Origin: JBBRFH01 sp038224615
GTDB lineage: Bacteria > Planctomycetota > Phycisphaerae > Tepidisphaerales > Tepidisphaeraceae
Length of the DNA: 7,772 nucleotides
NCBI GenBank assembly: GCA_038224615.1
Contig: JBBRFH010000162.1
Span: 1 to 7,772, forward strand
Direction of reading: 5' to 3'
The position numbers and the translations under genes were made by a program. Shown piece by piece: positions 1-6,129 of this stretch; position 1 is the first letter of the stretch; every line of letters begins with the position of its first letter. Under the pieces are notes generated by a model. The model worked only from the letters and a program-made list of their open reading frames with translations. It was not told where the DNA came from and searched no databases.

Positions 1-8
1 ATGATCAA

Positions 9-65
9 CGCGAAGGGAAACACGAAGAAATAACGAAATGGGCATTCTTCGCGTCTTCCTTCGCG
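9..65. repeat. Imperfect inverted repeat rich in GCGAAG/CTTCGC
   Basis: Left arm 10-29 (GCGAAGGGAAACACGAAGAA) and right arm 45-64, whose reverse complement is GCGAAGGAAGACGCGAAGAA, agree at 17 of 20 positions. One more base pair (9/65) extends the stem, and a 15-nt loop separates the arms. Further CTTCGC copies continue to about position 81. The element lies about 150 bp beyond the stop of the GH95 gene. As RNA it would form a long hairpin, but no T-run follows on either strand, so it is not a typical intrinsic terminator. Its low complexity and intergenic position suggest a dispersed repeat; copy number cannot be judged from one window. I see nothing recognisable at 89-211. Confidence 0.6.
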
Positions 66-211
66 CTCTTCGCTGCTTCGCGGTTCGCCTTGGCATTTGG
101 GCGCGGGTTTCAGACCGGAAACGTATTATCTGTGCAAAAGGCCCGTGGGTGCCGGAATCGGAACGCGCACAGAAGGGTACTCGCGCCGAATGTGCGGAGG
201 TGCTGGTCGAG

Positions 212-2494
212 TCACGTCACGTTCATTGACGCATCCACGCGATACGCGCTGCCCGCGCGGGCGGTGAAGCGGCGCGTTTCCTGGGCGTAGTGAATGGCGC
301 AGATGGTGCTGCGGGTTGCGCGGATGTCGGCGCTTTCCAGCCGGCCGTCGCGCCAGGCGATGTCGACCTCGAACCCGCCGCGGGCACGCAGGCCCTTGAC
401 CGAGCCCGTTGGCCAGGCCTTCGGCAGCGCGGGCAGCAAGTGCAACTGCTGTTCGTGGCTTTGCAGCAGCATCTCCGCCATCGCCGACGTCCCGCCGAAG
501 TTGCCGTCGATCTGGAACGGCGGGTGGGCGTCGAAGAGATTCGGGTAGGTGCGTGAGGGGTCGAGCAGCAGCTTGATGATGCTGTGGGCACGATCGGCTT
601 CTCCGAGGCGGGCCCAGAGGTTGATGCGCCAGGCAATCGCCCAGCCGGTCGTCCGGTCGCCGCGGGTGTTGAGCGAGATGCGCGCGGCGTGGGCGAGTTC
701 GGGCGTGCGCATCGGCGTGATCTGCGCGCTGGGGTACACCGCGTACAGGTGCGCGACGTGCCGGTGTGCCTGCTCGGGCGCCAGCGTGTCCCAGTCATCG
801 AGCCACTCCTGCAACTGTCCGGCGGTGCCGATCTGGTCGTGCGGGAGGCGCGAGCGGACGTTCTGCGTCTGCCGCACGAACTCCGCATCGACGCCCAGCA
901 GTTCGGCGGCGCGGATCGTCTGGGCGAAGAGGTCGCGGAGGATCTGCGAATCCATCGCCGGCCCGGCGCAGACGGCGGTGCCGAACGGGTGCTGGTTCTC
1001 CGGTGAAATCGACGGGCTGGTGACGAGCACTCCCGGTCGTGTCGGGTGCTCGACTAGGGTGTCGAGAAAAAATTCGCACGCGCCCTTGAGCGTCGGGTAG
1101 ATGCGGGCAAGGAAGGTTTTGTCCTGGCTAAACTCGTAGTGTTCCCAGAGATGGGTACACAGCCATGCCCCACCCATGGGCCACAGTCCCCAGTCCGGGC
1201 CGTCGATCGGGCCGGTGGCGCGCCACAGGTCGGTGTTGTGGTGACACACCCAGCCGCGCGCGCCGTATTGCCGGCACGCGGTCTGCCGGCCGGTCTGCGC
1301 GATTTCCTCGACGAGCCGCACCAGCGGCTCGACGCACTCGCCGAGATTGGTCGTCTCGGCCGGCCAGTAGTTCATCTCGGTGTTGATGTTGATCGTGTAT
1401 TTGCTGTCCCACGGCGGCGTCGTCTGGTCGTTCCAGATCCCCTGCAACGTCGCCGCCTCACACCCCGGCCGCGAACTGCTGATCAGCAGATACCGCCCGA
1501 ACTGGAAATACAGCGCCGCCAGTTGCGGGTCGTCGAGCGATGCCGACTGCGCCACGCGTTCGTCGGTCGGCAGAGCGGCGGCGGGCGTCCGACCGAAATC
1601 CAGCGTGACGCGGTTGAACAGCCGTTGATGCTCGGCGACGTGATCGCGGCGGATCTCGTCCCATTCGCGCAGCGCGGCGCGATCAAGCGTCGTTTTCGCA
1701 CCGGCCACCGGGTCGGCTGACACGTCATCGAAGCGCCGGAAGTTGGTTTCGATCGCCAGCAGGATCGTGACGGCATCGGCGCCGTCCACCATCAGGCAGT
1801 CCCCCGCCGGCGCCACCGTGCCGCGCTCGTTGAGGATGCGGACGCGGTTGTGGAACCGGATGACGCTTTCAAGATCGCGAAACTCGCGCACCAGCCCGCT
1901 GCGCGACAGCGTATGGCCGCCTTCGATGCGCAGCGTGTCGCGATGCGGCGTGCTCATCGAGAGCCGGAGATTGATACGCGCGGGCTTGTCGGCAGTGAGG
2001 CGGATCGCGATCACCTGGTGAACCGGGCTGCTGAGGACTTCGCGAGTGAAGTGCGTGCCATCAATGCGATAGCGGACGGAAACGATGGCGGTGGAAAGAT
2101 CGAGCGCACGCTGATATTCGTCGGCGGCACCGTGCGGGTGATTGAAATCGAGCCACAGGTCGCCGGCGGGCTGGTACGCCATCTGCTTCAGCGGGACCGA
2201 CATCATCTTCGCCGACGCCAGCTCGGCTGCCTGCTTGTACTGCCCCTCCCAGATGAGCTGTCGACACGCCTGCAGCGCGCCCTGTGCCGCCGGATTGGTC
2301 GGATCGTACGGACGACCGGCCCAGATGGTCTCTTCATTGAGCTGCAGCCGCTCGCGCTCGATCCCGCCGAACACCATCGCGCCAAGCCGGCCGTTACCAA
2401 GCGGCAATGCCTGCACCCACTCGGCGGCGGGCTGGCGATACCAGAGGCGCAGATCGTTCGACGCGACGGCTTCACTACTGCTTAAGACGGGCAC
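212..2494 (-). CDS. Glycoside hydrolase family 95 protein (alpha-L-fucosidase / alpha-L-galactosidase type)
   Basis: Predicted inverting exo-glycosidase that removes terminal alpha-L-fucose or the related alpha-L-galactose from plant or mucin-type glycans. The N-terminal region (LPLGNGRLGAMVFGG, LNEETIWAG) is typical of the GH95 beta-sandwich domain; an (alpha/alpha)6 barrel and a C-terminal beta domain follow. The catalytic set known from Bifidobacterium AfcA (N421, N423, E566, D766) is matched by N369 and N371 in NINTEMNYWPAE, E499 in SPENQ and D663 in QIDGNFGG, so the enzyme should be active. The residue two before the first Asn is Thr (T367), where AfcA has His; this may affect sugar preference. 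I chose the GTG start at 2494 (760 aa) because AGGAAGG lies 5 nt upstream. The open frame reaches a TTG at 2515 (767 aa) with no ribosome-binding site. An in-frame TAG at 2537-2539 rules out a longer N-terminus, and no signal peptide is visible, so the protein looks cytoplasmic. Divergent from the small basic protein gene. Confidence 0.93.
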   Translation of the reverse strand: MPVLSSSEAVASNDLRLWYRQPAAEWVQALPLGNGRLGAMVFGGIERERLQLNEETIWAGRPYDPTNPAAQGALQACRQLIWEGQYKQAAELASAKMMSVPLKQMAYQPAGDLWLDFNHPHGAADEYQRALDLSTAIVSVRYRIDGTHFTREVLSSPVHQVIAIRLTADKPARINLRLSMSTPHRDTLRIEGGHTLSRSGLVREFRDLESVIRFHNRVRILNERGTVAPAGDCLMVDGADAVTILLAIETNFRRFDDVSADPVAGAKTTLDRAALREWDEIRRDHVAEHQRLFNRVTLDFGRTPAAALPTDERVAQSASLDDPQLAALYFQFGRYLLISSSRPGCEAATLQGIWNDQTTPPWDSKYTININTEMNYWPAETTNLGECVEPLVRLVEEIAQTGRQTACRQYGARGWVCHHNTDLWRATGPIDGPDWGLWPMGGAWLCTHLWEHYEFSQDKTFLARIYPTLKGACEFFLDTLVEHPTRPGVLVTSPSISPENQHPFGTAVCAGPAMDSQILRDLFAQTIRAAELLGVDAEFVRQTQNVRSRLPHDQIGTAGQLQEWLDDWDTLAPEQAHRHVAHLYAVYPSAQITPMRTPELAHAARISLNTRGDRTTGWAIAWRINLWARLGEADRAHSIIKLLLDPSRTYPNLFDAHPPFQIDGNFGGTSAMAEMLLQSHEQQLHLLPALPKAWPTGSVKGLRARGGFEVDIAWRDGRLESADIRATRSTICAIHYAQETRRFTARAGSAYRVDASMNVT

Positions 2495-2499
2495 GGACA

Positions 2500-2506
2500 C
2501 CTTCCT
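2500..2506 (-). promoter_or_regulatory. Shine-Dalgarno sequence deciding the GH95 start
   Basis: On the minus strand AGGAAGG precedes GTG (2492-2494) by 5 nt. It lies inside the longer TTG-initiated frame, which has no such motif before its own start. This favours the GTG start and a 760-residue protein. Confidence 0.55.
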
Positions 2507-2714
2507 GACCAACAAACCGACGTGACTGGCTTCGCTCTACGGGGCAATCTTAACTTCCTTCAGGCTGCGGAGCGAGTGGGACTCCCCAGGCATTGCGGCA
2601 TCGACCCTCCAATCAAATGCGCGAATCGCGGAGTGACCCCCAACGGTACACAAGATGATACTGAACGAACACTTACGACCGAACCGCACCCGCTCCACGC
2701 CGGGTCTGAGCGAC

Positions 2715-2748
2715 GCCGAAGCCTCGGGACGCAGGCGTCGAGGTCGGC
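2715..2748. other. Strong bulged hairpin in the divergent spacer
   Basis: Three stacked stem segments pair in order: GCCGA (2715-2719) with TCGGC (2744-2748), CCTC (2722-2725) with GAGG (2740-2743), and GACGC (2728-2732) with GCGTC (2735-2739). This gives up to 14 base pairs, two 2-nt bulges on the left side and a very tight loop. A competing 7-bp stem, CGACGCC (2711-2717) with GGCGTCG (2734-2740), shares bases with it, so the two folds exclude each other. No T-run follows. It lies upstream of the candidate promoter of the small basic protein gene, so it may be an operator-like palindrome, part of a small RNA or of a longer leader, or chance in GC-rich DNA. Apart from this and the candidate promoter, I see nothing definite in the roughly 350-bp spacer. 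Confidence 0.4.
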
Positions 2749-2784
2749 CGGAACGAAGAGCGGGTTTGCAGTCCTTACGCTCGC

Positions 2785-2813
2785 TTGATAGACTGCTCGA
2801 CTCGCGATTTTCT
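2785..2813 (+). promoter_or_regulatory. Candidate sigma70-type promoter for the small basic protein gene
   Basis: TTGATA (2785-2790, five of six matches to TTGACA) is followed after 17 bp by TTTTCT (2808-2813, three of six matches to TATAAT), about 33 bp before the ATG. A competing pair is TTGCAG (2766-2771), 17 bp, TAGACT (2789-2794). Both are consensus matches by eye only, and planctomycete promoters often differ from the E. coli consensus. Confidence 0.25.
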
Positions 2814-2836
2814 GCGCGAACTGAACTACGAAGCCT

Positions 2837-2840
2837 GAGG
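2837..2840 (+). promoter_or_regulatory. Shine-Dalgarno sequence of the small basic protein gene
   Basis: GAGG lies 6 nt before the ATG at 2847. It supports this start over the longer in-frame ATG at 2655, which would add 64 residues with no family resemblance. It is one of the few clear Shine-Dalgarno motifs in the window. Confidence 0.6.
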
Positions 2841-2846
2841 TGTGCT

Positions 2847-3200
2847 ATGTCGATGGATCCGAGTCTGAAGAGCGCCAGCTCGCTCGTGCGTCACCGCAAC
2901 GTGTTGACCCGTGGTGAGCGCCTGTTGAAGCTGACCGAGACGAGCAAGTGGGACGTGGCCAAGCAGGGTGTATTCGGCCTGCCGAAGGTCGGGAACCGCA
3001 AGCTGGTCGTCGGCAAGGCGGATAAGAAGGAAGAAGGCGCCGAGGGCGCTGTCGCGACGCCGGCCGCCGCGGGTGCCAAGCCTGGCGCGGGTGCCAAGCC
3101 TGCTGCGGGTGCCAAGCCTGCTGCGGGTGCCAAGCCGGCTGCCGGTGCCAAGGGCGCTGCCGCCCCCGCCGCCGCCAAGCCGGCCGCCAAGAAGAAGTAA
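2847..3200 (+). CDS. PVC-superphylum small basic protein (signature protein) with Ala/Lys/Pro/Gly-rich tail
   Basis: A 117-residue, very basic protein. Residues 1-53 (MSMDPSLKS, VRHRNVLTRGERLLKL, FGLPKVGNRKLVVG) match the small basic protein family found across Planctomycetes, Verrucomicrobia and Chlamydiae. That family has been described as a PVC signature protein with nonspecific nucleic-acid binding and a presumed housekeeping role. From memory of the family, members are usually well under 100 residues and end soon after the FGLPK region in a short Lys-rich stretch. Here residues 60-117 form a tail: an acidic-basic linker (DKKEEGAEG), then repeated AGAKPA units from about residue 75, then APAAAKPAAKKK. 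Such Ala/Lys/Pro composition resembles eukaryotic histone H1 tails and the C-terminal tails of some bacterial DNA-binding proteins, and is probably disordered. I infer a nucleoid- or ribosome-associated role. The ATG is chosen for the GAGG 6 nt upstream and the family-like N-terminus. The gene stands alone, divergent from GH95 and followed by an inverted repeat. Confidence 0.85.
   Translation: MSMDPSLKSASSLVRHRNVLTRGERLLKLTETSKWDVAKQGVFGLPKVGNRKLVVGKADKKEEGAEGAVATPAAAGAKPGAGAKPAAGAKPAAGAKPAAGAKGAAAPAAAKPAAKKK
3069..3158 (+). repeat. Five tandem 18-bp units encoding AGAKPA repeats
   Basis: Units begin at 3069, 3087, 3105, 3123 and 3141, each starting GCGGGTGCCAAG (the last GCCGGTGCCAAG). The 18-bp period is a whole number of codons, so unit gain or loss would lengthen or shorten the tail by six residues without a frameshift. 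The second, third and fourth units are almost identical in DNA, not only in protein, which points to recent duplication by slippage. Confidence 0.85.
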
Positions 3201-3215
3201 TCCGCGCGCAGATCA

Positions 3216-3342
3216 GTGTGGCGTGATGAGTGTGACGTGAGGCACCCGCGGGTGCAGCACGTCTGCTTAGCTAGGCCACATTCGTCGTTCATGCTGCCGG
3301 CGGCGGTTGCGTTCTGCCCATTGTCCACTCTTCACGCCACAC
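3216..3342. repeat. 17-bp inverted repeat spanning the spacer before the aminotransferase gene
   Basis: GTGTGGCGTGATGAGTG at 3216-3232 faces CACTCTTCACGCCACAC at 3326-3342; the arms differ at one of 17 positions and are 93 bp apart. A perfect 14-bp palindrome, GCACCCGCGGGTGC (3242-3255), lies between them, 41 bp after the stop of the small basic protein gene. The right arm ends 11 bp before the aminotransferase ATG. The structure could be two inverted copies of a dispersed repeat or the ends of a small non-autonomous element. It does not look like a simple terminator, since no T-run follows. Confidence 0.6.
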
Positions 3343-3353
3343 GCGTCACTCCC

Positions 3354-4472
3354 ATGCCCCCATTCATTTCCGACCGCGCGCTTGGTGTTGACGCTTCCGG
3401 CATCCGCAAGGTGTTTGACCTGGCCGCGAAGATGAAGGACCCGATCAACCTGTCGATCGGCCTGCCTGATTTCGACGTCCCCGAGCTGGGCAAAATTTCC
3501 GCCATCGACGCGATCAACGCCGGCGCCAACCGCTACACGCAGACCCAGGGGATCGCCCCGCTGCGCGAGCGCCTTCGCGCCGACCTCAGCAGGGAGATCG
3601 GCCACGACGTCGGCGACGTGCTGATTACCTCGGGCGTGTCCGGCGGGTTGCTGCTGGCGATCCTGGCGACGATCAACCCCGGCGACGAAGTCATCTTCCT
3701 CGACCCGTACTTCGTCATGTACAAGCACCTGCTGACGATGGCCGGCGGCAAGGCGGTCGTCGTCGACAGCTACCCCGATTTCAAGTTCCCCGCCGACAAA
3801 GTTGCCGCCGCCATCACGCCGCGCACCAGGATGCTCGTCATCAACTCGCCGAGCAATCCGACCGGGATGGTGATGAGCGAGCAGGAACTGAAGGACGCCG
3901 TCGACGTCGCCCGCAGCCACAACCTGCTGCTGATGTCGGATGAGATCTACGAGCCGTTCCTTTACGACGTCCAGCGCAGCGCAGCCCGGCTTTATTCGCC
4001 GCTGGCGCTGTACGAAAACACGATCGCATTGCGCGGCTTCAGCAAAAGCCACGCGATGACCGGGTGGCGCGTCGGCTACGCGTTCGGTCAGGCCGAAGTC
4101 GTCGCGCAGATGACCAAGCTGCAGCAGTACACCTTCGTCTGCGCCCCCGCGCCCTTTCAGACGGCGGCGCTCGCGTCGCTGGACGTGGACATGAGCCCGC
4201 ACGTCGAGGCGTATCGCAAGAAACGCGACATCGTTTACTCGATGTTGTCCACCAAATTCGAGATCACCCGTCCGGGGGGCGCGTTCTACATCTTCCCGAA
4301 AGCGCCCAGGGGCCTCACTGCGTCGGCGTTTGTCGAGCAGGCGATCGCACGCAACGTCCTCATCATCCCCGGCAACGTTTTCAGTTCGCGCGACACGCAC
4401 TTCCGCATCAGCTACGCCACGACGGACGAGAAACTCCGCCAAGGCTGCGAGATTCTCCTCTCGCTCGCCTGA
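3354..4472 (+). CDS. Class I/II PLP-dependent aminotransferase (aspartate aminotransferase-like)
   Basis: Predicted to transfer an amino group between an amino acid and a 2-oxo acid using pyridoxal phosphate in the cytoplasm. The fold type I landmarks are present in order: IGLPDF (35-40), the N-terminal substrate-site motif of this class; RYTQTQG (60-66); SGVSGG (93-98) for cofactor phosphate binding; DPYF (117-120) with the ring-stacking Tyr; SPSNPTG with N168; DEIYEPF with D196 and Y199; FSKSHAMTGWRVGY with the Schiff-base lysine K231; and HFRISYA with R351 for the substrate carboxylate. At 372 residues it is complete and close to the usual length. The amino-acid substrate cannot be read from the sequence. 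I chose the ATG at 3354 because homology starts just after it; the frame extends upstream to 3216, but that part is noncoding repeat. No Shine-Dalgarno motif precedes the ATG. It converges on the GNAT gene with 25 bp between the stops. Confidence 0.93.
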   Translation: MPPFISDRALGVDASGIRKVFDLAAKMKDPINLSIGLPDFDVPELGKISAIDAINAGANRYTQTQGIAPLRERLRADLSREIGHDVGDVLITSGVSGGLLLAILATINPGDEVIFLDPYFVMYKHLLTMAGGKAVVVDSYPDFKFPADKVAAAITPRTRMLVINSPSNPTGMVMSEQELKDAVDVARSHNLLLMSDEIYEPFLYDVQRSAARLYSPLALYENTIALRGFSKSHAMTGWRVGYAFGQAEVVAQMTKLQQYTFVCAPAPFQTAALASLDVDMSPHVEAYRKKRDIVYSMLSTKFEITRPGGAFYIFPKAPRGLTASAFVEQAIARNVLIIPGNVFSSRDTHFRISYATTDEKLRQGCEILLSLA

Positions 4473-4497
4473 CCGCGTGCGCGCGCATCGCGACCGG

Positions 4498-4962
4498 CTA
4501 CTCCTTGGCGAGCGGCTTCTCCATCACGGCGTAGCTGGTCATCGTCATGCCGAGGTTCGCGTAGCTCTTTTGTGCGCCCGCATTGTCGGTTTCGACATAG
4601 AGCCGGATCATCACCGCGCCCGCCGCTTTCGCACCCGCTTCGGCCTCGGCGAACAGGCGTTTGAAGACGCCTTGCTTGCGGAAATCCTTGTGTACATAGA
4701 CCGACTGAATCCACCAGACGTCGCCGTTGCGCCAGTCCGACCATTCATGCGTGATCATCAACTGCCCGATGACCCGCTCGCCGACCTCGGCGACGTAGTA
4801 GATGCCTTTGCCCTCGTCCTCCAGCGCGTTGCGCACGCCGGCCGAAACTGTGTAGGGATCGAGGCGCTTGTGCTCGGTCTCCAGCGCCATGTGAATGTTG
4901 TACGCGGCGATCGTGACCGCATCCTTCAACTCGGCGCGGCGGACATGGATTGGCTGTGACAT
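4498..4962 (-). CDS. GNAT-family N-acetyltransferase
   Basis: A 154-residue single-domain Gcn5-related acetyltransferase, predicted to move an acetyl group from acetyl-CoA to an amine; the acceptor is unknown. The core beta-strand and CoA-binding motif A are seen in WWIQSVYVHKDFRKQGVFKRLF (83-104), where R95-K96-Q97-G98-V99-F100 forms the R/Q-x-x-G-x-A/G-like pyrophosphate loop. IRLYVETDNAGAQKSYANLGM (119-139) is the strand-helix that in this family positions CoA and a conserved Tyr (Y134). IYYVAEVGERVIGQLMI (55-70) is the typical strand pair preceding motif A. The ATG at 4962 gives a full-length domain; no clear Shine-Dalgarno motif precedes it. It lies on the same strand as ruvAB, 116 bp downstream of ruvB, but the REP-like pair between them makes a shared transcript uncertain. 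Confidence 0.9.
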   Translation of the reverse strand: MSQPIHVRRAELKDAVTIAAYNIHMALETEHKRLDPYTVSAGVRNALEDEGKGIYYVAEVGERVIGQLMITHEWSDWRNGDVWWIQSVYVHKDFRKQGVFKRLFAEAEAGAKAAGAVMIRLYVETDNAGAQKSYANLGMTMTSYAVMEKPLAKE

Positions 4963-5006
4963 CGTCGTTTGAATCTACCACAGACAGGCAGAGCGACGCG
5001 ATCTTC

Positions 5007-5071
5007 CGTGGCACGGGCGCCTCGCCGGTGTGCAAAGTTCTGAGAACCACGGGCGAGGCGCCCGTGCCACG
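5007..5071. repeat. Inverted pair of REP-like units (first copy) between ruvB and the GNAT gene
   Basis: Two 24-bp units face each other: 5007-5030 on the plus strand and 5048-5071 on the minus strand, identical at 23 of 24 positions. Each begins CGTGGCACGGGCG, i.e. a GTGG tetranucleotide followed by a short palindrome. In the right unit CACGGGCG and CGCCCGTG pair perfectly over 8 bp around a 3-nt loop; the left unit has one mismatch. The spacer between units contains GTTCTGAGAAC (5037-5047), itself palindromic. The element starts 8 bp after the ruvB stop and could form a stable 3' stem on the ruvB transcript. A second copy lies at 6130-6187. Confidence 0.75.
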
Positions 5072-5078
5072 ATTCAGA

Positions 5079-6122
5079 TCAGAACAACTGCACGTCCTCG
5101 GCGTCCGGCAATGCGGGAGGCGGGGTGTACTTGAGATTGAGGTGGTCGTAAGCCAACTTGGTCGCGCGACGTCCCTGACGCGTGCGCATCACCAGCGCCT
5201 GCTGCAGCAGGTATGGCTCGACGACATCGACGAGCGTGTCGGTCTCCTCGCCCATCGAGGCCGCGATCGCCTCGATGCCCGCGGGGCCGCCGGCGTAGAT
5301 TTCGATGAGGACGCGCAGAAAACCGCGATCAAGTTCATCGAGGCCGCGGTCGTCGATCCCTTCGAGTTGCAGCGCCTGCTTCGTCACCGGCAGCGTCAGC
5401 TTGTGATCCGCCTCGACGCTGGCAAAATCGCGCACGCGCCGAAGCAAGCGATTGGCGATGCGTGGCGTCCCGCGCGAGCGGCGGGCGATCTCGACGATCG
5501 CCGGCAGCTCCGATTCGACTTTGAGCAGGATGGCGTTGGCCTTGAGAATCGTCTCCAGCGCCGCCGGGGCGTAGAACTCCAGGTGCAGCGGCAATCCGAA
5601 GCGCGAGCGCATCGGCCCGGTAATCAGCCCGATCCGCGTCGTCGCCCCGATCAGCGTGAACGGCGGCAGCGGGATCGTCACGCTGCGGGCGTGAGCGCCT
5701 GAATCGAGCGTGATGTCGACCTTGAAATCCTCCATCGCCGGGTAGAGGTATTCCTCGATCACGGCGCTGAGGCGGTGGATCTCGTCGATGAAGAGCACGT
5801 CCCCCTTCTCGAGCCGGTTGAGGATGCCGACCATGTCTGCCGGCTTGGACAACGCCGGGCCGCTGGTGACGTGGACCTTGGCGCCCATTTCGTTGGCGAT
5901 CACGTGGGCCAGCGTCGTCTTGCCCAGCCCAGGCGGCCCGTGCAGCAGGACGTGCTCCACCGGATCCCCGCGCGACTTGGCCGCCTGCACCGCGATCGAC
6001 AACTTGCGGATCAGTGCGTCCTGCCCGATGTACTGCTCGAACCGCTCCGGGCGCAGCGCGTAGTTGAAGTGCTGCTCTTCGTCGCCTTGCGATTCGCCGG
6101 AGATGATTCGTTCGCGAGCCAT
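5079..6122 (-). CDS. ruvB: Holliday junction branch migration DNA helicase RuvB
   Basis: ATP-driven motor of the RuvAB complex: hexameric rings pull DNA arms through a RuvA-bound four-way junction during recombinational repair. The 347-residue product has all family landmarks: LRPERFEQYIGQ (23-34), Walker A GPPGLGKTT (62-70, K68), Walker B LFIDEIHR (110-117, D113/E114), sensor 1 GATTR (159-163), the arginine-finger region GPMRSRFG (169-176), sensor 2 RGTPRIANRLLRRVRD (217-232), and a C-terminal winged helix with GGPAGIEAIAASMGEE (278-293) and EPYLLQQALVMRTRQGRRAT (302-321). Length is normal and no key residue is missing. The C-terminal TPPPALPDAEDVQLF extension is short and probably disordered. 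The ATG at 6122 gives MARERIIS; GAG at 6128-6130 serves as a weak Shine-Dalgarno motif. It lies 67 bp downstream of ruvA on the same strand, with a REP-like pair filling the spacer. Confidence 0.98.
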   Translation of the reverse strand: MARERIISGESQGDEEQHFNYALRPERFEQYIGQDALIRKLSIAVQAAKSRGDPVEHVLLHGPPGLGKTTLAHVIANEMGAKVHVTSGPALSKPADMVGILNRLEKGDVLFIDEIHRLSAVIEEYLYPAMEDFKVDITLDSGAHARSVTIPLPPFTLIGATTRIGLITGPMRSRFGLPLHLEFYAPAALETILKANAILLKVESELPAIVEIARRSRGTPRIANRLLRRVRDFASVEADHKLTLPVTKQALQLEGIDDRGLDELDRGFLRVLIEIYAGGPAGIEAIAASMGEETDTLVDVVEPYLLQQALVMRTRQGRRATKLAYDHLNLKYTPPPALPDAEDVQLF

Positions 6123-6129
6123 TTATTCT

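Noticed and set aside
38..229. Short plus-strand open frames at the left edge, including a ten-codon ATG-to-TAA run at 1-33
   Set aside because: They translate the GCGAAG/CTTCGC repeat into low-complexity peptide with no ribosome-binding site. The run at 1-33 could also be the tail of a gene to the left, but nothing supports that.
2540..2560. A TAAGAT-like -10 box for the GH95 gene on the minus strand
   Set aside because: No credible -35 box lies at the right distance, so a promoter call would rest on one weak hexamer.
2655..2846. A 64-residue N-terminal extension of the small basic protein
   Set aside because: The family begins at the MSMDPSLKS-like segment, a GAGG motif sits before the ATG at 2847, and the extension is a low-complexity Arg/Ser translation of spacer DNA.
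3291..3353. Upstream in-frame ATG at 3291 as the aminotransferase start
   Set aside because: It would add 21 residues encoded by the inverted-repeat region, with no Shine-Dalgarno motif and no resemblance to aminotransferase N-termini.
3267..4442. A 391-codon open frame on the minus strand opposite the aminotransferase
   Set aside because: It is the antisense shadow of a high-GC gene. The plus strand encodes a complete aminotransferase with all catalytic residues, and the antisense translation resembles no family.
4447..4487. Possible bidirectional terminator between the convergent aminotransferase and GNAT genes
   Set aside because: GCGAGA/TCTCGC (4447-4464) and the palindrome TGCGCGCGCA (4478-4487) are short, partly inside the coding end, and have no T-run on either strand. 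They are expected often in DNA this GC-rich.
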